A DNA stretch of 64,000 nucleotides from assembly GCA_937905825.1 (NCBI GenBank), contig CALCXM010000028.1:1-64000 (forward strand). Reading direction: 5' to 3'. The notes below the pieces were generated by a model. That model ran no database searches and had not been told where the DNA came from. It saw nothing but the letters and a program-made list of their open reading frames with translations. Below, one piece after another: positions 31,075 through 38,762 of this stretch. Every line of letters begins with the position of its first letter. The first letter of the stretch is position 1. The stretch comes from an uncultured bacterium. GTDB lineage: Bacteria > Planctomycetota > UBA1135 > GCA-002686595. The translations under genes and the position numbers were made by a program.

Positions 31075-31911
31075 GTGGAACTCGATCCCGGTGAGCAGGG
31101 CGTGGTGCCCTTCCACTTCGAATGCCAGAGGTCTGGACGCTGTTGCACTGGCGGCAGCGGGTACATCTGGGTGGAAGCGGATGAAGTTGCGGGGCTAGCC
31201 GCCGCTGCGAATTGCAGCGTTGAGAGCTTCGAGAACAACTACCTGCGGGAAGTGACAGATCCACGCAGCGGCCAGCGGCGCCTCTCGATCCGCGAGGCAG
31301 CCGGGCAAGCGGGCGGCAGCGGCGCGGCCTGTGCTCTGTTGGAAGGAACGCGCCATTGCAGCGTCTACCAAGCACGCCCGCGGCACTGCGCGACCTTCCC
31401 CTACTGGAGTTCCGTGCTCGAGGACGAAGCTGGCTTCGAGGCCGCGCGAGCCACTTGTCCTGGGATTCGTCAACTTCCCACTGCGGAAATGCAGACTCAG
31501 GCCTTTGCCCAATTAGAAGAACTCTACAAAGAGCTGGATGCGGAGATCGCAGCCCACCATCCGCGCTGCGAGATGAGCGGTTTGTGTTGTCGCTTTGAAG
31601 AGGCGGATCACGTGCTGTACGCCACGGCCTTGGAAACGGACTACGCCACCGCCAAGCACCCGAGTGCGCCCGCTCCCGAAGCGCCAGGGCGTTGCCCGCA
31701 CCACGTCGCCGGCATCTGCACGGCACGCGAAGGTCGGCCCTTGGGTTGTCGAACTTACTACTGCGATCCCTTGACAGAAGAAGCCCTGCTCGACGTTCAT
31801 GAGTCTTACTTGCAGCGCGTGCGAAGCATCGAGCGCTCCGTGAACTACCCCGCAGTCTACGCGCCCTTTCCGGCGCAACTCGCCCAACGCGGCGTGGGGG
31901 AAACGCAGTGA
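31075..31911 (+). CDS. Double YkgJ-like cysteine-cluster protein
   Basis: The protein (278 residues from GTG 31075) carries two copies of a YkgJ/UPF0153-type cluster. The first has FECQRSGRCCTGG, then CSVYQARPRHCATFPYW. The second repeats the plan with HPRCEMSGLCCRFEE, CPHHVAGICTAREGRPLGCRTYYC. Such cysteines bind zinc or an iron-sulphur centre in the family, but the reaction is unknown. The kinase gene ends 5 bases upstream and the next gene starts within the last codon (GTGA overlap), so all three are probably made together. Upstream GTG codons at 31015 and 31042 are alternatives but lie inside the kinase gene. Confidence 0.85.
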   Translation: MELDPGEQGVVPFHFECQRSGRCCTGGSGYIWVEADEVAGLAAAANCSVESFENNYLREVTDPRSGQRRLSIREAAGQAGGSGAACALLEGTRHCSVYQARPRHCATFPYWSSVLEDEAGFEAARATCPGIRQLPTAEMQTQAFAQLEELYKELDAEIAAHHPRCEMSGLCCRFEEADHVLYATALETDYATAKHPSAPAPEAPGRCPHHVAGICTAREGRPLGCRTYYCDPLTEEALLDVHESYLQRVRSIERSVNYPAVYAPFPAQLAQRGVGETQ

Positions 31912-33107
31912 GGCCCGCACCCCTCCTGCTCGTGGTCGCCGTCGGAATCAGCGGCTACGTCATGTATCAGAAGTCGGAGGCCGAGAGGCTGGCCGCAGAA
32001 CTCGCTTTGCCCACGAACTCCGAAGGGCAAGCGGCCCTTGAGGTGCAGCGTCTGAGTCAACATCGCAAGTCGAGCGCTCCGGCCATCGACAATGCGAGCT
32101 TGCAGAGCGCACCTCTCGACCTTCCCCGGCGCTGGTCAGAACTCAACGACCAAGCGATCGCCGCCCTCGAGGCGGGGGAGTTGGAGCGCGCGGTAGAGCT
32201 CTTCGAGCAATGCTTGGAAGGTCAACCCGACCAACTGGTCTTCGCCAAGAACTTGGCGGAAGCCCTGGCGCGACTCGCTCGCCGGGGACTGGCACTCGAT
32301 GCGGCTGCTTTGCCTGTGAGCTTGCCCATGCTTGAGCGGGCCACCCTGCTCGATCCCAGCCGCCAGGACCTGCGCGATCTACTGCAGCGTTGGAAGGCCT
32401 CCGTGGAAACCGAGGCGGGCTTTTGGACGGACGAAACAGCGCACTTCGAACTCTCCTACGATGGCGAGCGCACGGAGTTGCTCAAACACGGCTACGCGCA
32501 ATTGACGCGCCTGCTGGAAGAGGTCTACGACGAGTTCGGGGTGACCTTGAACCACTACCCGGTTGGTCACGGGGATCCCAAGTTGCGCGTGTTGCTTTAT
32601 GACCGCGACGAGTTCACCAAAATCACCGGTGTGGGGCATTGGGCCGGCGGCATCTTTGACGGCACCGTTCGCGTGCCCGTGGCGGACTACAGCGCCGAAC
32701 GCAAGGAGATCGAGCGAGTCCTACGCCACGAGTTGATGCACGCCTTCCTGCGCTCCTACGGAGGCACGAGCATTCCCGCTTGGCTCAACGAAGGCATCGC
32801 CCAACGCTTTGAAGCCGGCGCTGCGGAGACGCGTACGAATCAAGCGCGCCAAAAGCTTCAGGGGCAGACCTTGTTCCCCCTGGAAGATCTCGTTGCGAGC
32901 TTCACCCAGATGACCGATGAGCAGCGCATCAGCGTGGCCTACGCTCAATCGATGGTGATGGTCGACTACCTCTACCGTTGGTATGGGGACGTCCTGGTGC
33001 TCGATCTGGTGAGTGGCTGCAAAGCCGGTCGGACCTGTTCGGAGACCTTTCGGGCGCGCACTGCCCTGGAATTGAGCGTGGTCCTAAGCGACGCCTCAAA
33101 AGAGTAG
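31908..33107 (+). CDS. Membrane-anchored peptidase-MA-like zinc metalloprotease with TPR region
   Basis: The 399-residue protein starts with an N-terminal membrane helix (LLLVVAVGISGYVMY) and a TPR-like region (about 75-160; AIAALEAGELERAVELFEQCL). The catalytic domain follows. It has H-E-L-M-H in LRHELMHAFLRSYGGTSIPAWLNEG, with the third ligand Glu in NEG, the gluzincin pattern of peptidase MA-like proteins. The N terminus faces inside, so the domain lies outside the membrane. The start is GTG 31908, overlapping the stop of the cysteine-cluster gene. Kinase, cysteine-cluster protein and protease form one unit; how they connect is unknown. Confidence 0.85.
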   Translation: MRPAPLLLVVAVGISGYVMYQKSEAERLAAELALPTNSEGQAALEVQRLSQHRKSSAPAIDNASLQSAPLDLPRRWSELNDQAIAALEAGELERAVELFEQCLEGQPDQLVFAKNLAEALARLARRGLALDAAALPVSLPMLERATLLDPSRQDLRDLLQRWKASVETEAGFWTDETAHFELSYDGERTELLKHGYAQLTRLLEEVYDEFGVTLNHYPVGHGDPKLRVLLYDRDEFTKITGVGHWAGGIFDGTVRVPVADYSAERKEIERVLRHELMHAFLRSYGGTSIPAWLNEGIAQRFEAGAAETRTNQARQKLQGQTLFPLEDLVASFTQMTDEQRISVAYAQSMVMVDYLYRWYGDVLVLDLVSGCKAGRTCSETFRARTALELSVVLSDASKE

Positions 33108-33867
33108 TGCCCGGTTGCGAGGGGCGCTGACGGAGCGAGGCGACCCTTGAGCGCGGAGCCGGGTCCGAAAGCTGCGCGTGGAAGGGGGATGCGAGAGTGA
33201 CCGTTCCCGAGTTCGGCCACCCTCGCGATAGTAGTTTGGAGTCCCCGAGGGAACCCCACGCTTCCCGATGAGAGAGTTAGGAAGCAACAATCCGGGGCGA
33301 GGTTTGGATACGCGAGTACCCGGTCCCCGTTGCTCCGGACCGCACGGTGCGCGAGCGCGGGATCACTCCTCTGGGGCGGAGTGGAGTCGGTAGGAGATCA
33401 GGAAGAAGACGACCTCGATTGCCCAAATGCTCAGGATGACGACGACGGCTGAAGAGAGATTCATGCGGGTGTCAGGGTGGCTGGGGGGGGAGGAAGGTGT
33501 AGGTCCAAGGATCGAATCGGCAGCCTAGGCGTCTACGTGGAGTGGGCGCCATAGGCGGTTTGTCCAAGCACCGTCCTTTCAGGCCCCACGGGGTTGGGTT
33601 CGGACAGCCCAGTGCAGAGAAGATTCCTTGAAAACCCCGTGGAGAGGGGCATGGGCGACGAGTGATGGGCGCCTCGCTCCATTTGGTTGTGGAGACAAAA
33701 TTTAGGCTCCCAATTGCGGGAATGGGGCTTTCGAGGGGAGCTTGACGTCCCACCTAACTCTTCAACTGTGAGGCGTTTACCCTAGCGCACGAAAGTGGGT
33801 CAGGAGCGCCCGCAGGCACGCCCGATTTCCAGGGTTGCCGAGGCTCCCGGCCTTCGTCTAGCTGGCT
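33108..33867. other. Large intergenic region with one candidate small gene
   Basis: Apart from the 33-residue minus-strand frame at 33363-33464, no gene is supported in these 760 bases. A G-rich run (TGGGGGGGGAGG near 33482-33492) is present. Confidence 0.5.
33363..33464 (-). CDS. Candidate 33-residue single-span membrane microprotein
   Basis: The minus-strand frame reads MNLSSAVVVILSIWAIEVV and then FFLISYRLHSAPEE. About 22 consecutive residues are hydrophobic, flanked by a short polar N terminus and an Arg-containing tail, the shape of small membrane subunits. No clear Shine-Dalgarno sequence precedes the ATG. It is isolated in a 760-base region and could be chance. No family recognised. 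Confidence 0.4.
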   Translation of the reverse strand: MNLSSAVVVILSIWAIEVVFFLISYRLHSAPEE

Positions 33868-34590
33868 GTGCACGTCATTGAAGAGAGTCAAGAGGGCTTG
33901 AAAACTGCGGATTCGAGCCTGGAAGTCATTGCCCGCTGCCTCGGCGTTGCGCCGAGTTCCCTCGAATCGCCTGTTTCCCGGGGGCCTGCCTGCGCAACGG
34001 CTCCGCTCGTGCCCGGCGCCGGTCCCCCTGAGCGGGCTCCGGCCCCCCTGCCCGAGTTGCAAGGGGCCCTCGCGAGTCATGGCCTGGCTGCCCTCTCTCG
34101 GCGCAGTGAGTCAGACCTAGCGCGCATGACCGGATTGAGCCAGAAGGCGAGCCAGAAGCTCGCCGCAAGCTTCCAACTCGGCCGCTTGGTGGAGGCCGAG
34201 CGCTGGAGCAGCGGGGACTCGGTTCGGACGCCGGGCGGCGTCTACCGGCTGATGGTGCCACGCTTGCGCGGGCTGGATCGAGAGACGTTCTATGTGCTCT
34301 TGCTGGACGGCCGCCATCGCTTGCTCATGACCGAGCGCATTTCCGAGGGCACCCTGACCACCTCGCTCGTGCATCCGCGGGAGGTCTTTCGCCTGGCGAT
34401 CCGGTGCTCGGCGGCCGCCATCGTGGTGGTCCACAATCATCCCTCCGGGGATCCCGAACCTTCCCGGCAGGATCTGGACGTGACCCGCCGCCTAGCGGAC
34501 TGTGGCAAGCTGGTGGGGATTCCCCTGCTGGACCATGTGGTGATCGGAACCGGAGCTCACGTCTCGATTCGCGAGCGCATGGAGTTCTAA
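33868..34590 (+). CDS. radC: RadC-family JAB/MPN domain protein
   Basis: The 240-residue protein has the RadC layout: a helix-hairpin-helix-like N-terminal part (ALASHGLAALSRRSESDLARMTGLSQKASQKLAASF) and a JAMM metal-binding domain. The zinc pattern is H-N-H-P-S-G-D-P-x-P-S-x-x-D in VVVHNHPSGDPEPSRQD, followed by GIPLLDHVVIGTGAHVSIRE. Members are widespread, and their original DNA-repair assignment is no longer trusted; a role linked to DNA or mobile-element biology is possible. The start is uncertain: GTG 33868 gives the listed length, while the conserved core begins later. A terminator hairpin follows at 34618-34646. Confidence 0.85.
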   Translation: MHVIEESQEGLKTADSSLEVIARCLGVAPSSLESPVSRGPACATAPLVPGAGPPERAPAPLPELQGALASHGLAALSRRSESDLARMTGLSQKASQKLAASFQLGRLVEAERWSSGDSVRTPGGVYRLMVPRLRGLDRETFYVLLLDGRHRLLMTERISEGTLTTSLVHPREVFRLAIRCSAAAIVVVHNHPSGDPEPSRQDLDVTRRLADCGKLVGIPLLDHVVIGTGAHVSIRERMEF

Positions 34591-34617
34591 TTGTCCCGAG
34601 CCTACTCGGACCAGAAC

Positions 34618-34646
34618 GGCCCCGAGGCTGCCTGGGCCCTCTTTTT
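34618..34646 (+). terminator. Terminator after radC
   Basis: GGCCC (34618-34622) pairs with GGGCC (34634-34638), with an inner AGG/CCT helix in the loop, and the run TTTTT follows at 34642-34646. It begins 28 bases after the radC stop. Confidence 0.6.
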
Positions 34647-34730
34647 GGGGCCGCCGGATCGGGGGGCGATCGCCCGCGATGGAGCTAATTAGATAAATCT
34701 CATTTCATCTGCTCATTCTGCGCGGAGGGG

Positions 34731-34826
34731 GTCCTTAGGGAGTGGGGGAATGGACCGGGTTAGGCCCAAGGGTGCCATCATGGCTCTTGGGGCTGCCCGG
34801 TCATCTTCTTTCAATACTCGGGGGAC
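34731..34826. other. Long rod-like imperfect hairpin (possible structured RNA)
   Basis: GACCGGG (34753-34759) pairs with CCCGGTC (34796-34802). Inside, AGGCCCAAG (34762-34770) pairs with CTTGGGGCT (34786-34794) with one mismatch, and GCC/GGC closes an ATCAT loop (34774-34784). Outside, GAGT/ACTC (34740-34743, 34816-34819) and GTCC/GGAC (34731-34734, 34823-34826) extend the rod. No conserved SRP or 6S element is seen. Being symmetric DNA it could be read from either strand. Confidence 0.4.
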
Positions 34827-34879
34827 CTGAGGAGAGAGCCTTCTGCGGCTCGTGGGGATTGGCCCGAGGGGGAACGCTA

Positions 34880-34955
34880 GATGCTTGGGGCTGGAGGGGC
34901 CCCAAGCATCGGCGGCTCGCGCTCGCTGGGAGAGGCCAGGACTGGGGTCCTGGCC
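34880..34955. repeat. Two perfect hairpins in the radC downstream region
   Basis: GATGCTTGGGGC (34880-34891) pairs perfectly with GCCCCAAGCATC (34899-34910), a 12-bp stem with a 7-base loop. GGCCAGGAC (34934-34942) pairs perfectly with GTCCTGGCC (34947-34955), a 9-bp stem with a 4-base loop. Neither is followed by a T run. Confidence 0.6.
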
Positions 34956-35004
34956 AACCTGGGGTCCCAATACCGTGGGAAGCACACGCGCGGGGCGATC
35001 CCAG

Positions 35005-35075
35005 CCAGTCAGGGCAGTCCCACCCAGTCAGGGCTGTCTCAACCAGTCAGGGCATTCTCAACCAGTCAGGTCGGA
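35005..35075. repeat. 19-bp tandem repeat, four copies
   Basis: CCAGTCAGG recurs at 35005, 35024, 35043 and 35062, exactly 19 bases apart, with partly conserved sequence between. On the minus strand the repeat begins inside the last codons of the small gene at 35058-35309 and supplies its stop (DLTG, TGA), then continues downstream. Confidence 0.9.
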
Positions 35076-35309
35076 CCGGATCTGCTGCAGACGGCGGACG
35101 GAGTTCAAGTTCTGGATGATCATCCGCAGCATGTTCTCAATGAAGGTCTGGGCTCCTGAATAGGGGCCTTCTGGATCCTCGCTGCGCAGCCTGGCGCAGT
35201 CCTCGATCAACTCCTGGAGCTGCCACTCCTGAAGCTTGCCGGTCGGGTAATCCTGTTTGATGACCTCCAGTCGGTACTGGATGTCGTCCATTTGAGCTCG
35301 ATTTGTCAT
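35058..35309 (-). CDS. Small hypothetical protein (83 residues)
   Basis: The protein is helical and charged: YRLEVIKQDYPTGKLQEWQL, LIEDCARLRSEDPEGPYSG, and FIENMLRMIIQNLNSVRRLQ. No family recognised, and no membrane segment. ATG 35309 or ATG 35291 (MDDIQYRLEV) could be the start; codon usage and length suggest a real gene. Its C terminus RSDLTG overlaps a 19-bp tandem repeat, so the end of the protein may have been shaped by repeat expansion. It lies alone on the minus strand, upstream of nothing obvious. Confidence 0.6.
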   Translation of the reverse strand: MTNRAQMDDIQYRLEVIKQDYPTGKLQEWQLQELIEDCARLRSEDPEGPYSGAQTFIENMLRMIIQNLNSVRRLQQIRSDLTG

Positions 35310-35427
35310 AGCGGTTCTAGCGGTGTCTGTTGCCGATACTGAACCGTACCCCGGGATCGTCTAGGTGGCCGCCGGAGCTGATCTCAAACTAGCGATATTG
35401 CGCCATAAGCGCCTATTTTATAGGCCT

Positions 35428-36282
35428 TTAGGACCAGCGCTCGGCCACGATCGCGAGGCTCGTGAGGGCCGCCGTTTCGATGCGTAGGATGTGGCGAGCC
35501 ACGCGGACCGGAATTGCCCCATTCTCCGCCAAGAAGGCCTCTTCTGACTCATTTAGGCCCCCTTCTGGGCCAAAAACAAGCCGAATTGGCCGTTCTGGAG
35601 TCGGGCGTGCTTGCTCCCCGCCGACTGGCTCCCTTGGCGGCTCCGCCGAACTCTCCACCGGGGACTCCTGGTCCGGGCCGCCCGGCTCAGGAGCCGCCCC
35701 CTCAAACCCGCTCGGCAAGCCATTGAGGTAATCAGACAATCGGGTTGATGCGTCGGGGGCCAAAAGGAGGGTCTGGCCCGGGAGCTCAGCAAGCGCCTTG
35801 ATGGGGGTCACTGGGCCTATCTCGGGCATCCACAACCGGCCACATTGCTTCAACGCCTCCCTCGCCGTCCGGATCATTCGACTCTCCCGGGACTCGGGCA
35901 GCTCCCGGGCTTGGGGTTCCGTGTGGGCGGTGATCAGGGGTACGTAGCGCGCCACGCCGAGCTGAGTGAGCTGTCCGAGCAGGTCCTCCGCCCGATCGCG
36001 CTTGGGCAAAGGGGCCCAAACTTCGATCCAGGGCAAGGCGCTGGCGGCCGTTCCGGGGGCTGGCTCGACCCGCGCTGGGCCGATGGATTCGAGCTGCAGG
36101 CGCCGGCGCTCGGCCTTGGTGACCTCCAGCTCCCAGGCCTTGCCACAGCCATCAATACCGAGCAAGCGGTCCCCGGGCCGTACCCTCAGGACTTTGAGAG
36201 CGTGCTCTTTGTCCGGGGGGGCCAGGCTCGCTGGTCCGGCTTCGGGGGTAGTTTCGAGGAAAAAGGTGCGCAGACGACTCAT
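35428..36282 (-). CDS. rsmE: 16S rRNA m3U1498 methyltransferase, RsmE family
   Basis: From ATG 36282 the protein has 284 residues. It has the RsmE order: an N-terminal RNA-binding PUA-like domain (MSRLRTFFLETTPEA, HALKVLRVRPGDRLLGIDG) and a SPOUT methyltransferase domain with LGVARYVPLITAHTEPQ, the GPEGG signature in LVFGPEGGLNESE and the knot ending ILRIETAALTSL. RsmE methylates U1498 (E. coli numbering) in the ribosomal decoding region. An insertion of some 45 Pro/Glu-rich residues before LVFGPEGG is unusual. An upstream ATG at 36339 would add 19 residues without the conserved start. It is transcribed away from the FHA operon. Confidence 0.93.
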   Translation of the reverse strand: MSRLRTFFLETTPEAGPASLAPPDKEHALKVLRVRPGDRLLGIDGCGKAWELEVTKAERRRLQLESIGPARVEPAPGTAASALPWIEVWAPLPKRDRAEDLLGQLTQLGVARYVPLITAHTEPQARELPESRESRMIRTAREALKQCGRLWMPEIGPVTPIKALAELPGQTLLLAPDASTRLSDYLNGLPSGFEGAAPEPGGPDQESPVESSAEPPREPVGGEQARPTPERPIRLVFGPEGGLNESEEAFLAENGAIPVRVARHILRIETAALTSLAIVAERWS

Positions 36283-36721
36283 GGATTCGGGGGCCTTGGG
36301 TTGGGCGCAGATTCTCAGGCCCGGCGACCAATAGCTCAAGAGACCTTTCCCATGTCTTGGTCAGAGGCTACCGCAGGGCCTGCCAGCGGGCTAAGCTCTG
36401 CGTTCCATGGCGAACCCCCCGGCCTCGGACCTAGAACAGCAGTCGTTACCTGGTCCAGGGAGAGGGGTAGTTGCCAGAACCCTGACCGGCCCTAACAGAC
36501 CGTAGCCCAGAGTGATTCCGTCCCAGAGCCCCATCCTCCGTCCCGCATCGCCGCCCGACCCCATCGCTGCATCTACGAAGACAGCTGCGGTTTCGGCGGG
36601 CAATGCAGAGCGGATGCTGAGCCTCTTCAACAAGATCACTTTCCAAGCAGCCTGCTAGGCCGAGCTCCCTCATTTCATTTGGCCCAGATCTTTTCGGGCG
36701 CCCTACAGGTCACGATTCTGT
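36283..36721. other. Divergent intergenic region between rsmE and the FHA operon
   Basis: No gene or RNA is supported in these 439 bases. It must contain the promoter of the long plus-strand operon that starts at 36722, but I could not pick out a convincing -10/-35 pair. Confidence 0.5.
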
Positions 36722-38758
36722 ATGCAAGACCGCTTCACGTTGCGCTTCCAAGATGGCGAGCGCGAGGGAGACATCGCTCGGATCAGCTCTCCCCGCTTCA
36801 CCATTGGTCGGCGGCCCGGCAACTCGATACAAATCCAGGATTCATCGGTCTCGGGTCAACACGCTGAATTCATCACGGATGAAAAGGGTGTGCTGCTGCG
36901 GGACCTCGGTAGCACGAACGGCACCCGCCAAGGTGGCGAGAAGATCACGGAAGTCCGGCTGAGCCCCGGTGACGTGGTGACCTTCGGCAGTGTGAATGCT
37001 GTCTTCGAGGACACCGAGTCGGACGAAATCGAGATCACTGACCCGGATGAAATAGAGATCACTGACCTGGGTGAAAAAGAGACCCCTGGAATGCCGGTCA
37101 CGGGCCGCGCCCGGCCGGCTGCTTCCGCCGACCCAATGCCTGAGTCGAGCGCCCGAGCACAATCCTCCGCGGGTGCGGAGATCGAGACCGTTAGCGCGGA
37201 AATGATCGCGCGCAGTCGGCAAGGGTCGAAGGCGGGCTTGATCGGGGTCGTCGCCCTCCTGGTGATCGGCGGTGGCGCTGCGGCCTACTTCTTCAAGGAA
37301 GGTGGATCCGAGTCCAGCAACCGCGAGAAGCCGGTGGTCGCGATCTCCGGCAACAAACTCTTAGGGTCCTCGTTTGAGGGGGGCGGGATGCCCGAAAGCT
37401 GGACCTCCAGCGAGTCGGCCCCCGCGGTGTTCGACCAGTGGGCGGACGCCCGGTCGAGTGGCAAAGAGGGTGCGCGCGCTTCCTTGATCGGCGGTGAGTG
37501 GGCCATCCTGCGCAGCGCAGCCGTGACCGTGACCCCTGGCCGTCAAGTGGATGTGAGCGCTCAACTGCGTGCGCGCGGGGACGCTTCCGGTCGCATCGGT
37601 GTCGAGTTTTTGAACGCCAAAGAATCCCCCAACGAATCGGGCCTGATGGCCTGGGGGCCTTGGATCGCGGACGTCAGTACCCATCAAGACTTCAGTTTCA
37701 ACTCGCCCGTGCCCGCGGGCTCTGGACGGGCTCGTATCGTGGTCGAAGCGCGCGCCGCCAATGGTGGCGAAGAGATCAGCGGCACGGTCGATGTGGACGA
37801 CGTGGGCTTGGTTCCGAACAACGCACCGGGAGCGCCCACAGCCAAGGTCGGCGACTACGGCCTTTGGAGTCTAGGGGAAGGCGGATCGAACCTGCACCTC
37901 ACGAAGATCAGCAGCACTTGGATGCGAAACCTGCGCGGGGTTGGCGGTGATGGGCGCCGGCAGTTTCCCGCGAGCGTCACTCCGGCCGCGACGGGTTTCG
38001 GTCTGAACTTCGGCGGGGCAGAGCAGTTGCTTTTGACCGTGGAGTCCGACGCCCTCGACGGCGGCTTGGCTACCCTCGGGGGAGGCCACTTCACCGAGCG
38101 CGGCAATGACTGGCAGGCGGACGATGTGCAATCGCTGCTGTTCGGCAGTGGCTATGGACTCGTGGCCCTCGACTTCGAACGACCGGTTTCGATCAGCGGC
38201 CGAGCCCAAGGCTCTGCCAGCAACATTCGCATTCAGCACGGCGGGCAAGCGGTCCAGCTCCTGGTCAACTTCCAGGAGCAGCGGGCACGTGCCGGCGACT
38301 TGGCCTTCGCAGCGCGCAACGCCGAAGCTGCTGGCCAACTCGGTTTGTGCTTGGAGAAGTGGAACGAAATCCTGGCTCAATCTCCTTATGACGCGGACCT
38401 CGTAGAGCAGGCCCGTGCGACTCGCGGTCGCCTAACGAGCGCGGGCCGCGTCGAACTCAAGGAGGTCGAAGTGATCTTCGAGCAGGCCCACTTCTTCCGC
38501 TTGGTCGACCTCTTCCGCGAGTGCAACGCTCGCGCCAAAGCGATCGGTGAGAAGTACCGAGGAAGCGACGTGGAGGGCGAAGCGAAGACCCTCGTGGCCA
38601 CCATTCAGGAGTCGCTTGCGGTTCTTGAAAAAGACCTTTCGAATGACGAGGTGGACCGTCTCAAGTCCATCATCACTGTCTTAGAGAAGACGCAATCTCC
38701 TCAGCTGGCGAGCGCAGTGCGAAGCTACTTGGGCGAAGAGTTCGGCGAGGAGAACTAG
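36722..38758 (+). CDS. FHA-domain membrane protein with C-terminal helical region
   Basis: The 678-residue protein has an FHA phosphothreonine-binding domain at residues 20-95 with the key motifs GR (29-30), S44-x2-H47 and LGSTNGT (62-68). A short acidic repeat (EIEITDPDEIEITD, 102-115) and a linker lead to one membrane helix (171-191, GLIGVVALLVIGGGAAAYFF). Outside lies a beta-rich segment (about 210-330, GSSFEGGGMPESWTSSE and a DVDDVGLVPN end) that resembles a carbohydrate-binding module, and a C-terminal helical part with KWNEILAQSPYDADLVEQA. Its stop is four bases from the PilM-like gene, so it opens the pseudopilin operon. It may link Ser/Thr phosphorylation to the secretion machine. Confidence 0.85.
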   Translation: MQDRFTLRFQDGEREGDIARISSPRFTIGRRPGNSIQIQDSSVSGQHAEFITDEKGVLLRDLGSTNGTRQGGEKITEVRLSPGDVVTFGSVNAVFEDTESDEIEITDPDEIEITDLGEKETPGMPVTGRARPAASADPMPESSARAQSSAGAEIETVSAEMIARSRQGSKAGLIGVVALLVIGGGAAAYFFKEGGSESSNREKPVVAISGNKLLGSSFEGGGMPESWTSSESAPAVFDQWADARSSGKEGARASLIGGEWAILRSAAVTVTPGRQVDVSAQLRARGDASGRIGVEFLNAKESPNESGLMAWGPWIADVSTHQDFSFNSPVPAGSGRARIVVEARAANGGEEISGTVDVDDVGLVPNNAPGAPTAKVGDYGLWSLGEGGSNLHLTKISSTWMRNLRGVGGDGRRQFPASVTPAATGFGLNFGGAEQLLLTVESDALDGGLATLGGGHFTERGNDWQADDVQSLLFGSGYGLVALDFERPVSISGRAQGSASNIRIQHGGQAVQLLVNFQEQRARAGDLAFAARNAEAAGQLGLCLEKWNEILAQSPYDADLVEQARATRGRLTSAGRVELKEVEVIFEQAHFFRLVDLFRECNARAKAIGEKYRGSDVEGEAKTLVATIQESLAVLEKDLSNDEVDRLKSIITVLEKTQSPQLASAVRSYLGEEFGEEN

Positions 38759-38762
38759 AAGT

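Noticed and set aside
34731..34826. SRP RNA or 6S RNA
   Set aside because: The rod shape is suggestive, but the SRP domain IV sequence with its GGAA loop and the 6S central bubble are absent, so I list it only as an unnamed structure.
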